A stretch of 64,000 bases of DNA from Roseiarcus sp035656495 (lineage in GTDB: Bacteria > Pseudomonadota > Alphaproteobacteria > Rhizobiales > Beijerinckiaceae). Below the pieces are notes generated by a model. The model was not told the origin of the DNA, made no database searches, and was given only the letters and a program-made list of their open reading frames with translations. A program made the position numbers and the translations under genes. Location: contig DASRSL010000273.1 of assembly GCA_035656495.1 (NCBI GenBank), forward strand, positions 16,494 through 80,493, written 5' to 3'. Below, one piece after another: positions 16,651 through 24,722 of this stretch (the first letter of the stretch is position 1; each line of letters begins with the position of its first letter).

Positions 16651-17415
16651 ATGCAGGGGAGCATGGGGCGCCTGGCGGGGAAAACGGCGCTCATCACCGG
16701 GGCCGCCTCCGGGATCGGCCGCGCGACCGCGGTCTTGTTCCACGCCGAGGGCGCCAAGGTCGCCGCGGCCGACCGCAACGAGGCAGGTCTGGCGGATGTG
16801 AAAGCGTTCGCCGATCTCGTGCTGTCCCAGGACGTGACCGACGAAGGGCGGTGGCGTGAGGTCGTCGACGCCGTCGTCGACGCATTCGGTCGTCTCGATA
16901 TTCTCGTGAACAGCGCCGGCATCGCGTTCAAGGGCAACATCGAGACGGCGACGCTCGACGAGTGGCGCAAGACCCAGGCGGTCAACGTCGAGGGCACGTT
17001 TTTGGGCTGCCGAGAGGCGATCCGCGCGATGAGGCAGACCGGCGGCGGCTCGATCGTCAATCTCTCCTCGGTCGCCGGCATCATCGGCGATGCGCAATCG
17101 ACGGCCTATTGCGCGAGCAAGGGCGCGGTGAGGCTGCTCACCAAGTCCGCAGCGCTGCATTGCGGTCGCGCCGGCTACAAGATCCGGCTGAATTCGGTGC
17201 ATCCCTCCTTCGCCGACACGCCGATGGTGCAGGAGCTGATTGCGAGCGCGAAGCACCCCGAGCGCATGCGGGAGGGGCTCATGCGCGCCGCGCCGATGGG
17301 CCGGATGGGGCGCGCCGAGGAGGTCGCCCAGGCGATCCTCTATCTCGCGAGCGACGAGTCGTCTTTCACTACGGGGGCCGAGATCGTGGTCGACGGAGGC
17401 TTGACCGCTCAGTGA
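16651..17415 (+). CDS. Short-chain dehydrogenase/reductase (classical, glucose/cyclitol dehydrogenase-like)
   Basis: A 254-residue classical SDR 14 bp behind the previous SDR, so almost certainly in the same operon. Motifs are TGAASGIGRATAV, NSAGIA, the catalytic Ser of NLSSVAGIIGDAQ and YCASKGAVRLLTKSAAL, and the C-terminal GAEIVVDGGLTAQ. A second possible start (ATG 16663) has AGGGGAGC before it and would remove only four residues. The closest classes act on glucose, cyclic alcohols or inositol derivatives. In context it is a candidate for oxidising a cyclitol hydroxyl. Substrate is not determined. Confidence 0.9.
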   Translation: MQGSMGRLAGKTALITGAASGIGRATAVLFHAEGAKVAAADRNEAGLADVKAFADLVLSQDVTDEGRWREVVDAVVDAFGRLDILVNSAGIAFKGNIETATLDEWRKTQAVNVEGTFLGCREAIRAMRQTGGGSIVNLSSVAGIIGDAQSTAYCASKGAVRLLTKSAALHCGRAGYKIRLNSVHPSFADTPMVQELIASAKHPERMREGLMRAAPMGRMGRAEEVAQAILYLASDESSFTTGAEIVVDGGLTAQ

Positions 17416-17432
17416 GGGAGGCTTTCTGGACC

Positions 17433-17984
17433 CTACCTTGCGGGAGGCCGCTCGAGTGAGACGGATCTGTCGCTCCCGAGGAGATCAAGCTCGAGCGTGA
17501 TTCGACGCGCTCTCATGCGGGGGGCGAGCGTTTCGCCCGGGCCTTTCTTGAAATCAACGATTCCGACCACATAAAGTTTTTTGAGGGTGCGCGAGAGGTT
17601 GGATTCCGCCCGGCGCGCGAGCGTCGCGAGCTCGCGAATCGAGGCGGGTCGTCGCGACACGACCAGGTGCAACAACGCGATATTGTCCTCCGACAGCAGC
17701 TTGACCATCGCCTCTGGCGTCGAGGCCGTCACGAGCGCGCTTGCGGCCGTACCGTCGCTGTCGAACCAGCGGCTGGGATTCCCCGGCGGAGCAGAAGGGT
17801 CGGCGACCACGCGTTTGGTCCACTTCATCACCCCGCCGACTGAATCGCTCTTAAAAACCATAGGGAATTCTCGCTCCGGCATCGCGCGCTTGATCTGGCG
17901 CCGAAAGTCCTCAGGGAGCTGCGCCGCCGCCGTGATGGAGTGCGGCCGGCTTGCGATCACGCTCCCTTGGACGCCGGTGAGCAT
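17433..17984 (-). CDS. Winged-helix transcriptional regulator (HVO_A0114/COG4190-like)
   Basis: A 183-residue protein, convergent with the SDR operon. The central part has a winged-HTH: NIALLHLVVSRRPASIRELA TLARRAESNLSRTLKKLYVV GIVDFKKG. This resembles the COG4190/HVO_A0114 DNA-binding family, which in proteobacteria often serves as antitoxin to a DUF6516 (TumE-like) toxin. No such toxin gene is next to it here. The N-terminal 60 residues are not recognised, and an internal start (for example at MPEREFP) is possible. A perfect 8+3+8 palindrome lies 15 bp before the start codon and suggests autoregulation. Confidence 0.6.
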   Translation of the reverse strand: MLTGVQGSVIASRPHSITAAAQLPEDFRRQIKRAMPEREFPMVFKSDSVGGVMKWTKRVVADPSAPPGNPSRWFDSDGTAASALVTASTPEAMVKLLSEDNIALLHLVVSRRPASIRELATLARRAESNLSRTLKKLYVVGIVDFKKGPGETLAPRMRARRITLELDLLGSDRSVSLERPPAR

Positions 17985-17998
17985 TGACTTTCGACGTT

Positions 17999-18017
17999 CT
18001 TATCGTGAAACGATAAG
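17999..18017. promoter_or_regulatory. Palindromic operator candidate in front of the winged-helix regulator
   Basis: CTTATCGT-GAA-ACGATAAG is a perfect inverted repeat that overlaps TTGACT (18016-18021 on the minus strand), a possible -35 for the gene starting at 17984. Location and symmetry fit an autoregulatory binding site. No good -10 is seen at 17 nt, so the promoter itself is uncertain. Confidence 0.5.
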
Positions 18018-18039
18018 TCAATCGACGCATTTCGCCTCT

Positions 18040-18921
18040 TCACAAGAACATGGCCCGATCGCGCGCGACCGCCTTCGCAAGATGCTCGGCGACTGCCCGG
18101 ATGCGCCCGAGCCCACTTGTGTCCTCGTGGGTGACGAGCCAATAGGCGCGCGTTGCGCTCCGTTCGGGCAGAACGCGTACGAGATCCCTGAAGCGGCGCG
18201 CGATAAAGCCATGCACGACGCCGAGACCGAGACTGGCGCGTAATGCCTCGAGCTGTGTCACCGCGTTCGCGCTTTCAAAATTCGTCGGCGCGCCGTCAAA
18301 GAGCTCGTGCACATAATCGAGCGCGGCCGAAAAGGTGTGCTCCTCGACGTAGCCGATCAGCCTGTGACGGCGCAGCCCCTCGGCGTTTTCCGGTGCGCCA
18401 AAACGCTTCACGTAAGTCGCGCTCGCATAAATGCCGAGCGTGTAGTCGGTGAGTTTTCGCGCGACGAACCTCCCGGCCTCCGGCTTGTCGAGCCCGACCA
18501 CCACGTCAACCTCGCGGCGGGCCAGCGGGGTCAATTGAGGCAGAGGCATCAATTGCAGCCGTACGCCCGGATGGCGCTCAGCGAAGTCGCGCAAGGCGGC
18601 GGTCAGGTAATAGGTCGAAAAACCGTCCGGCGCGCCGATGCGCACGTCGCCGATGAGCTCGAGGTCGACGCCGGAGATCTCGCCCTGGGCATGCAGGAAG
18701 GCGCTTTCCATCTGCTCCGCCGCGCCAAGGAACCGCTCGCCCGCGCTGGTGAGCTTTGCTCCCGTCGTGCGCCGGTCGAACAGTTTCGCCCCCATCGCGG
18801 CTTCCAACGCGGCGATGCGGCGGCTCACCGTCGCGTGGTCGAGTCTCAGGCGCTTGGCGGCGGCGACGAACTGCCCGGCGCGGGCGACGGCGAGAAAGAC
18901 CCTGACGTTGTCCCAGTCCAT
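18040..18921 (-). CDS. LysR-family transcriptional regulator
   Basis: A 293-residue LTTR. The ATG at 18921 gives the canonical N-terminus MDWDNVRVFLAVARAGQFVA AAKRLRLDHATVSRRIAALE with the winged HTH, followed by the linker and an effector domain (GDVRIGAPDGFSTYYLTAAL, VDVVVGLDKPEAGRFVARKL). The DHATVSRRI pattern places it in the group that often regulates aldehyde dehydrogenases. It is divergent from mmsA with a 110-bp gap, so it is the obvious candidate activator or repressor of the valine-degradation genes. An in-frame start at 18996 would run into mmsA's control region. Confidence 0.92.
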   Translation of the reverse strand: MDWDNVRVFLAVARAGQFVAAAKRLRLDHATVSRRIAALEAAMGAKLFDRRTTGAKLTSAGERFLGAAEQMESAFLHAQGEISGVDLELIGDVRIGAPDGFSTYYLTAALRDFAERHPGVRLQLMPLPQLTPLARREVDVVVGLDKPEAGRFVARKLTDYTLGIYASATYVKRFGAPENAEGLRRHRLIGYVEEHTFSAALDYVHELFDGAPTNFESANAVTQLEALRASLGLGVVHGFIARRFRDLVRVLPERSATRAYWLVTHEDTSGLGRIRAVAEHLAKAVARDRAMFL

Positions 18922-19031
18922 GAGTGCAAGCTTAGCACAAATCCGCACAGCCGATGCGCGTTCTCCGCCATTGCTGTGCACAGAATCCAAGCGCATAACG
19001 ACCCGACAGACCTTCGAGAAGGAAGCGCAAC

Positions 19032-20528
19032 ATGATCGAGTACGGCCATTACATCGGCGGCAAGCATGTCGCCGGCCGGTCGGGACGCACGGGCGAAGTG
19101 TTTCAGCCGATGGACGGCACGGTGCGCGCTCATGTCGCGCTCGCCAACAAGGCCGAGGTTCGCGCCGCGGTCGAGAACGCCAAAGCGGCGCAGCCCGCCT
19201 GGGCGGCAGTCAATCCGCAGCGTCGCGTCCGCGTCTTGATGAAGTTTATCGACCTCATCGCCAAAAACAACGACGCGCTCGCCGATATCCTCGCCCGCGA
19301 GCACGGCAAGACGATTGCTGACGCCAGGGGCGACATCCAGCGCGGCGTCGAGGTGGTCGAATTCGCGCTCGGCGTCCCACATCTGATGAAGGGCGAATAT
19401 TCCGACGGCGCCGGCCCCGGCATCGACCTTTATTCCATGCGCCAGCCGCTCGGCGTGGTCGCGGGCATTACGCCGTTCAACTTTCCGGCGATGATCCCGT
19501 TGTGGAAGCTCGCGCCGGCGATCGCCTGCGGTAACGCCTTCATCTTGAAGCCGTCGGAGCGCGATCCCGGCGTGCCAATGCGGCTCGGCGAGCTTTTCGT
19601 CGAAGCGGGCGGGCCTGCAGGCATCCTCAACGTCGTCAACGGCGACAAGGAGGCGGTCGACGCCATTCTCGATGATCCCGACATTCAGGCGATCGGCTTC
19701 GTCGGCTCGACACCGATCGCCGAGTACATCTATTCGCGCGGCACGGCGACAGGAAAACGCGTGCAGTGCTTCGGCGGCGCCAAGAACCATATGGTGGTGA
19801 TGCCCGACGCGGACATGGACCAGACGGTCGACGCCCTGATCGGCGCAGGCTATGGGTCGGCCGGCGAGCGCTGCATGGCGGTCTCGGTCGCGGTGCCGGT
19901 CGGCGAGGAGACAGCCGACGAGCTGGTTAAGCGCCTTGTTCCGCGCGTGGAGTCGCTCAAGATCGGGCCCTCGACCGACACCTCGGCCGACTATGGCCCC
20001 CTCGTCACCAAGGCGGCACTCGAGAAGGTGCGTGGCTATGTCGACATCGGGATAGCTGAGGGCGCTAATCTCGTCGTAGATGGGCGCAACTTCAGGATGC
20101 AGGGCTACGAGAACGGCTTCTACATGGGCGGCTGTCTTTTCGACCATGTGACAAACGACATGCGCATTTATAAGGAAGAGATCTTCGGGCCTGTTTTGTC
20201 GGTCGTGCGCGCGCAAAACTATTCGGAAGCGCTCGGCCTCTGCAACGACCACGAATACGGGAACGGGGTCGCGATCTTCACCCGCGACGGCGACGCGGCG
20301 CGCGACTTCGCGAGCAAGGTCAAGGTCGGCATGGTTGGGGTCAATTTCCCGATCCCGGTGCCGCTCGCCTACCACACCTTCGGCGGCTGGAAGCGGTCCG
20401 CCTTCGGCGACTTGAACCAGCACGGTCCGGACTCGATCCGCTTCTACACCCGGACCAAGACGGTGACCGCTCGCTGGCCTTCGGGGATCAAGGACGGCGC
20501 AAGCTTCACCATCCCGACGATGCACTGA
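19032..20528 (+). CDS. mmsA: Methylmalonate-semialdehyde dehydrogenase (CoA-acylating)
   Basis: A 498-residue NAD-dependent aldehyde dehydrogenase converting methylmalonate semialdehyde plus CoA to propionyl-CoA and CO2 in valine (and inositol) degradation. The sequence shows the family N-terminus YGHYIGGKHVAGRSGRTGEV, the MmsA-typical ITPFNFPAMIPLWKLAPAIA CGNAFILKPSERDPG, GFVGSTPIAEYIYSRG, FGGAKNHMVVMPDAD, the catalytic cysteine in GSAGERCMAVSVAV, and EEIFGPVLSVVRA. Length is normal. With the 3-hydroxyisobutyrate dehydrogenase and acyl-CoA dehydrogenase about 1.5 kb downstream, it forms the distal valine pathway. MmsA-type enzymes also occur in inositol catabolism (IolA), so a link to the neighbouring cyclitol island is possible. 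Confidence 0.95.
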   Translation: MIEYGHYIGGKHVAGRSGRTGEVFQPMDGTVRAHVALANKAEVRAAVENAKAAQPAWAAVNPQRRVRVLMKFIDLIAKNNDALADILAREHGKTIADARGDIQRGVEVVEFALGVPHLMKGEYSDGAGPGIDLYSMRQPLGVVAGITPFNFPAMIPLWKLAPAIACGNAFILKPSERDPGVPMRLGELFVEAGGPAGILNVVNGDKEAVDAILDDPDIQAIGFVGSTPIAEYIYSRGTATGKRVQCFGGAKNHMVVMPDADMDQTVDALIGAGYGSAGERCMAVSVAVPVGEETADELVKRLVPRVESLKIGPSTDTSADYGPLVTKAALEKVRGYVDIGIAEGANLVVDGRNFRMQGYENGFYMGGCLFDHVTNDMRIYKEEIFGPVLSVVRAQNYSEALGLCNDHEYGNGVAIFTRDGDAARDFASKVKVGMVGVNFPIPVPLAYHTFGGWKRSAFGDLNQHGPDSIRFYTRTKTVTARWPSGIKDGASFTIPTMH

Positions 20529-20543
20529 AGGCGCGGAGCGCGC

Positions 20544-20588
20544 AAAAGAACGCGGAAGGCTGCATAAAAGCCCTCGCCGCGTTCTTTT
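20544..20588 (+). terminator. Rho-independent terminator after mmsA
   Basis: A 12-bp perfect stem, AAAAGAACGCGG / CCGCGTTCTTTT, encloses a 21-nt loop and begins 16 bp after the mmsA stop. The right arm ends in TTCTTTT. Its position and strength mark the end of the mmsA transcript and separate it from the acyl-CoA dehydrogenase operon. Confidence 0.75.
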
Positions 20589-20629
20589 CGTTTAAGAGGG
20601 CGACGCGCCATATCCACGGCGTGAAGCAA

Positions 20630-20967
20630 ATGACTGTGGACGAATTCAGGACGAAGGCCCGAGCCGTTATTCCGCTTGCGGACGGGAAGAGAGGCCGGAT
20701 GAGGCCAGCATCGTCTCCGATTCGCAGTTGCCGCCGAAGTCCTGTTCAGGGCGGCGACCGAACATGGCTGCAAGCTCAGCGGCTATTTCTATCCTGCCAA
20801 GCGCCCAGCAATCCGTCATCCTCGACCCGGACGGGCGGGTCGTCATCCGCCACAAACGGGGGCAGGGCGAGGCGGTCGAGACGCGGGCGCCGCCGGAAGG
20901 CGCCGTGAGGCTCGACCCCCCAGGTTCGAGGTCGCGGTCGAGGCGATGTTTCCGCCGGCCGGTTAGA
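20630..20967 (+). pseudogene. Decayed Uma2-family (DUF820) nuclease-like gene
   Basis: Pieces in all three forward frames line up with the Uma2 family. MTVDEFRTKA is the typical opening. FAVAAEVLFRAATEHGCKLSG in another frame fits the helix after the substrate loop. VILDPDGRVVIRHKRGQGEA VETRAPPEGAVRLDPP fits the late beta strands, and FEVAVEAMFPPAG the C-terminus. The central PD-(D/E)XK-like core is missing or scrambled, and at least two frameshifts are needed. The match to the C-terminal strands is convincing to me, though it rests on motif memory. Confidence 0.5.
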
Positions 20968-20973
20968 CTAAGA

Positions 20974-21333
20974 CTAGAACCGGAACAGCGCCGCTCCGGG
21001 AACGCCATACTCATTGACGACCCGCTCGCGTCCCCGGTAGCCGACGAACGTCCCCTGGGCTGGGGACGGCTGGTCGAACGTTTCGAGCACGTAGCCGTTG
21101 CCCGTACCCGCGCTCGTGTCTTGCCCGAGCGTAAGCCATGACGGCGTGCCCTTCTGGACCGTGATCTGCCGACCTTCCTCCTTCGGCGCCTCGGCGTGAT
21201 GGCGGTGTCGCGCCCGCGCGTGAATGGTCGACGGTTTTGTCGTTCGCGTCTCGGTTTGAGCCTCCGCGGCAGACGAAGCGAGCGCGAACGCGATCAGGGC
21301 CGCACCCATGGATCGAACCGAAGACACCATCAT
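20974..21333 (-). CDS. Small secreted hypothetical protein
   Basis: A 119-residue protein of unknown function. Tandem ATGs at 21333/21330 are preceded by GGGGGACGGGA. The first 25 residues (MMVSSVRSMGAALIAFALAS SAAEA) form a Sec signal peptide. The mature protein has a basic His/Arg stretch (HARARHRHHAEAPKEEGRQI) and a conserved-looking C-terminal part (GYVLETFDQPSPAQGTFVGY, NEYGVPGAALFRF) that I have seen only in uncharacterised Rhizobiales proteins. A longer frame to 21474 has an unlikely Arg/Pro-rich start. Convergent with the Uma2 relic. Confidence 0.6.
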   Translation of the reverse strand: MMVSSVRSMGAALIAFALASSAAEAQTETRTTKPSTIHARARHRHHAEAPKEEGRQITVQKGTPSWLTLGQDTSAGTGNGYVLETFDQPSPAQGTFVGYRGRERVVNEYGVPGAALFRF

Positions 21334-21788
21334 TCCCGTCCCCCTCGGGCGCCGAGGCCCCGCAAAGTCGCGCCCAAAATTGTGCGCGTCCGCAATGCCG
21401 CGATACGGCCAGAAAATCAATAGGGACCTCGTCAATCGAGCGACTTGTGGAGCCTGAGGACCACTCAGGCCCAAGAGCCGCGACGCTTAGCGTGGCCAAC
21501 GCGAGACAAAGGGCGGATTCAGCTGGTGATATTGAATCTATGAACGGCTCAAGCATAGCTCAGGTTCTGATCCACGATGTTTCCGACGACGCGATCGCTC
21601 CGCGTCATAGGCGCGCGGGGCGCGCACGGGCGGTTTTTGGAACAGGAACCGCGCAATACGATTGAAGGGGCGGCGTTCAATAGGACCGACGGGCATTTGT
21701 CGCGCTGCGCTTTCAGGCCGGACGCTATCCCAGTGGGGAGCGAGCCGATGGGCTGGTCGAAAGGATCGGGTCGTCGAGCGAATTCGGT
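21334..21788. other. Intergenic stretch without recognisable gene
   Basis: I find no reading frame with a family signature or convincing start here; the open frames are arginine/serine-rich shadows. It separates the small secreted protein gene from the VapC relic and probably contains decayed sequence. Confidence 0.4.
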
Positions 21789-22000
21789 GTCGATGCGGCC
21801 GTCGCCCATTGCTGGTTCGCGCGGGAAGAGGAGCCAAGCTATGCTAATCGCCGGATCGTCGCAGACTTGGCGGAGCCCGTCATGGCGCTCTCGCGCGAGC
21901 TCGGCCATTCGGTCTATGATTGCATCTGCCTTGCGCTCGCCGCCGTGGCGCCGACGCTTGCCACCTGGGATAAAAAGTTGACGGCGTGCTCCGCCCGAAC
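21789..22000 (+). pseudogene. VapC (PIN-domain) toxin relic with internal deletion
   Basis: One open frame joins the start and the end of a PIN-domain RNase. The N-terminal metal-binding aspartate motif VDAAVAHCWFAREEEPS is followed, after only 18 residues, by the C-terminal part ALSRELGHSVYDCICLALA and LATWDKKLTA. Intact VapC proteins have about 60 more residues between these, including the second acidic residue. No VapB antitoxin frame is seen upstream. The frame runs on to a stop at 22068-22070 inside the next gene. Inactive relic. Confidence 0.6.
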
Positions 22001-22050
22001 CCCAATCGGGGTGATGTCGTCCGGCTCGTCGACTGGAAGTGAAGGAGCCG

Positions 22051-23187
22051 ATGTTCGCGCTCATCTCTGACCATTTCGCCGTTCGCGACATGGCGAAGTC
22101 CTTCGCCGACGAGCGCATCGCGCCGCACGCGCTCGAATGGGATGAAACCGAGCATTTTCCCGTCGACGTGTTGCGCGAGTCGGCGGCGCTCGGCATGGCG
22201 GGCATCTATGTGCGCGAGGAGCACGGCGGCAGCGGCATGACGCGGCTCGATGCGGCGCTCATCTTCGAGGCGCTGGCGACCGGCTGCCCATGCGTCGCGT
22301 CCTTCCTTTCAATCCACAACATGGTGGCCTGGGTCGTCGACCGGTTCGGCTCTTCGGAGCTCAGGCAGCGCTATCTTCCGCGCCTTTCCACGATGGAATT
22401 CATCGCCAGCTATTGCCTGACCGAGCCCGGCGCCGGCTCGGACGCCGCCGCGCTGACGACGCGGGCCAAGCGCGACGGCGGCGACTATGTGCTCGATGGA
22501 ATCAAGCAGTTCATCTCGGGGGCGGGGGCGAGCGACGTCTATCTCGTCATGGCGCGAACCGGCGAGGGCGGCCCGGGCGGCGTCTCGGCGTTCATGGTCG
22601 ACAAAGGGACGCCGGGCCTGAGCTTCGGCGCCCTTGAAAAGAAGATGGGCTGGCGCGCCCAGCCGACGCGCCAAGTGATCCTTGAGGGGGTCCGGGTCCC
22701 GGCCGCAAATCTCGTAGGGAAGGAGGCCGACGGCTTCAAGATCGCCATGGCCGGACTCGATGGCGGTCGGCTCAACATCGGCGCCTGCTCGATCGGCGGG
22801 GGGCAGGCGGCGCTCGACAAGGCGATTGCCTACATGCGCGAGCGCAAGGCGTTCGGCCGGCGTATCGCCGACTTCCAGGCGCTGCAGTTCCGCGTCGCCG
22901 ACATCGCCACATCGCTTGAGACGGCGCGCGCCATGCTCTGGCGCGCGGCGAGCGCGCTCGACGAAGGCTCCCCCGACGCCGCCCGCCTCTGCGCCATGGC
23001 CAAGCGCGTCGCGACCGACACCGGCTTCAACGCCGCCAACGATGCGCTGCAATTGCTCGGCGGCTACGGCTATCTCGCCGACTATGGCGTCGAGAAACTT
23101 GTGCGCGATCTGCGCGTGCATCAGATTCTGGAAGGGACCAACGAGATCATGCGCGTCATCGTGGCGCGCGGTTTGATTGAGAACTGA
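22051..23187 (+). CDS. Acyl-CoA dehydrogenase (isobutyryl-CoA dehydrogenase-like)
   Basis: A 378-residue FAD-dependent acyl-CoA dehydrogenase, which in this context should convert isobutyryl-CoA to methacrylyl-CoA in valine degradation. The ATG at 22051 (MFALISDHFAVRDMAKSFAD) matches family starts; a GTG at 22039 is also in frame. Hallmarks are CLTEPGAGSDAAALTTRAKR, IKQFISGAGASDVYLVMART, KKMGWRAQPTRQVILEGVRV, the C-terminal domain RKAFGRRIADFQALQFRVAD, LQLLGGYGYLADYGVEKLVR, and RVHQILEGTNEIMRVIVARG with the catalytic glutamate in EGTNE. MmsB follows 16 bp later, so the two are one operon. Confidence 0.92.
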   Translation: MFALISDHFAVRDMAKSFADERIAPHALEWDETEHFPVDVLRESAALGMAGIYVREEHGGSGMTRLDAALIFEALATGCPCVASFLSIHNMVAWVVDRFGSSELRQRYLPRLSTMEFIASYCLTEPGAGSDAAALTTRAKRDGGDYVLDGIKQFISGAGASDVYLVMARTGEGGPGGVSAFMVDKGTPGLSFGALEKKMGWRAQPTRQVILEGVRVPAANLVGKEADGFKIAMAGLDGGRLNIGACSIGGGQAALDKAIAYMRERKAFGRRIADFQALQFRVADIATSLETARAMLWRAASALDEGSPDAARLCAMAKRVATDTGFNAANDALQLLGGYGYLADYGVEKLVRDLRVHQILEGTNEIMRVIVARGLIEN

Positions 23188-23203
23188 GCTGGAGCCGGCG
23201 GCG

Positions 23204-24088
23204 ATGTCGAAAATAGCTTTCCTGGGTCTGGGAAATATGGGCGCCCCTATGGCCGCCAACCTCGTCAAGGCGGGCCATGCGGTCGTGGGCTTCGACCTCG
23301 TCGAGGCCGCGAAGCAGACGGCCGCCGTCTCGGGCGCGACCATCGCCGCAAGCGGGCGCGAGGCGGTGCGTGACGTCGAGGTCGTCGTCACAATGCTGCC
23401 GGCCGGCAAGCACGTCCTTCAGGCTTGGGCGGACCTTCTGCCCGCCGCGTCCAAGGGCGCCCTGATCATCGACTCCTCGACCATCGACGTCGACAGCGCC
23501 AAGAGCGCCCACGCGGCGGGGGCCGCCGCAGGCATGCACACGCTCGACGCCCCGGTGTCGGGCGGCGTCGGCGGAGCGACCGCCGGGACGCTCACCTTCA
23601 TGTGCGGCGGCTCGGCGGAATCGTTCGACAGGGCGAAGCCGATCCTCGAGGCCATGGGCAAGCGCATCGTCCATTGCGGCGGCGCGGGAATGGGGCAGGC
23701 GGCCAAGATCTGCAACAACTTGATTCTCGGCGCGACGATGATCGCGACCTCAGAGGCCTTCGTGCTCGGGGAAAAGCTCGGACTCTCGGCTGAGGCGCTG
23801 TTTGAGGTCGCCTCGAACTCTTCGGGCCAATCCTGGTCGCTGACGAGCTATTGCCCGGTTCCTGGACCGGTGCCCGCTTCTCCGGCCAACCGCGGCTACA
23901 GGCCCGGCTTCGCCGCCAGCCTGATGCTCAAGGACTTGCGTCTCGCCCAGGAGGCTGCTGCAAGCGTCAGCGCGGCGACCCCGCTCGGAGCCGAAGCCGC
24001 GCAGCTCTACGCGCTGTTCGTTGCGGCTGGCCGTGGCGGAGACGATTTTTCCAGCGTGATCAATTTTTTGCGAGGCCAGTCTGCCTAA
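23204..24088 (+). CDS. mmsB: 3-hydroxyisobutyrate dehydrogenase
   Basis: A 294-residue NAD-dependent beta-hydroxyacid dehydrogenase oxidising 3-hydroxyisobutyrate to methylmalonate semialdehyde, the substrate of MmsA. Motifs are the Rossmann start KIAFLGLGNMGAPMAANLVK AGH, DAPVSGGVGGATAGTLTFM, GGAGMGQAAKICNNLILGAT with the catalytic lysine, and GFAASLMLKDLRLAQEAA. The ATG at 23204 is the conserved MSKIAFLG start. A hydratase/hydrolase pair (enoyl-CoA hydratase, 3-hydroxyisobutyryl-CoA hydrolase) needed to complete the pathway is not in the window. Confidence 0.94.
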   Translation: MSKIAFLGLGNMGAPMAANLVKAGHAVVGFDLVEAAKQTAAVSGATIAASGREAVRDVEVVVTMLPAGKHVLQAWADLLPAASKGALIIDSSTIDVDSAKSAHAAGAAAGMHTLDAPVSGGVGGATAGTLTFMCGGSAESFDRAKPILEAMGKRIVHCGGAGMGQAAKICNNLILGATMIATSEAFVLGEKLGLSAEALFEVASNSSGQSWSLTSYCPVPGPVPASPANRGYRPGFAASLMLKDLRLAQEAAASVSAATPLGAEAAQLYALFVAAGRGGDDFSSVINFLRGQSA

Positions 24089-24274
24089 CAAAGGGGAGCC
24101 GGCTACCTAAGTGTTTGTTAACGCACGGTTCATGTCCAAAGGCAGATAAGACGCAGGATCAAGCAGGGCCGCCTCGTGCGCTTGTAGCAGGGCCGCCGGA
24201 AGAAGACTGGGGGCGATTGAAGTCTTGCGCCGAGTGACCATCGCTGGGCGAAGGCCAGTCATTGGAGGTCAAGC

Positions 24275-24658
24275 ATGCGGAGCAGAATATCCAAGACGAT
24301 TGTCGCCGGATTGGCGGCGCTGTCGCTGGCGGCGTCCGCGCTCGCCACGGCCGAGCCGGCCGCCGCGCAGTGGCGAGGTCCCGCAGGCGGCTGGCACGGC
24401 GGCTGGGGCGGTTGGCACGGCGGCTGGCACGGCGGATGGGGGGGCTGGCGCGCCGGCTACTATCGCCCGGGCTGGGGCTACTGGCATCCCGGCTACTGGA
24501 ACGGGGGCGCCTGGTATCCCGGCTTTTGGGCCGCCACGGCCGCCGCCACCCTCGCCACCGGCGTCGCGGTCGGAGCAGCCGCTTCGTGTTGGCAGAGCCG
24601 AGCCGTGTATGGCCCCGCCGGCGCTTTTCTCGGCTACCAATCGGTCTACGTCTGCTAG
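24275..24658 (+). CDS. Secreted Gly/Trp/His-rich repeat protein
   Basis: A 127-residue exported protein. A signal peptide (MRSRISKTIVAGLAALSLAA SALATAEPAAA) is followed by tandem GGWHGGW/GGWGGW units (residues about 37-57), then YYRPGWGYWHPGYWNGGAWY PGFW, a hydrophobic alanine segment WAATAAATLATGVAVGAAA and a C-terminal CWQSRAVYGPAGAFLGYQSV YVC with two cysteines. Such proteins are common in the envelope of Rhizobiales and have no assigned function. Metal binding by the histidines or surface adhesion are guesses. It has its own terminator and appears monocistronic. Confidence 0.75.
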   Translation: MRSRISKTIVAGLAALSLAASALATAEPAAAQWRGPAGGWHGGWGGWHGGWHGGWGGWRAGYYRPGWGYWHPGYWNGGAWYPGFWAATAAATLATGVAVGAAASCWQSRAVYGPAGAFLGYQSVYVC

Positions 24659-24690
24659 CTTAGAGCTGAGCCGACCTGCGATTGAAACTG

Positions 24691-24722
24691 GAAAGGGCCT
24701 CGCGCGCGCGGGGCCCTTTCTT
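24691..24722 (+). terminator. Rho-independent terminator between convergent genes
   Basis: GAAAGGGCC-TCGCGCGCGCG-GGGCCCTTTC followed by TTC lies 33 bp after the Gly/Trp-rich gene stop and directly at the end of anmK, which comes from the other side. Symmetry with A- and T-tracts makes it usable in both directions. Confidence 0.75.
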
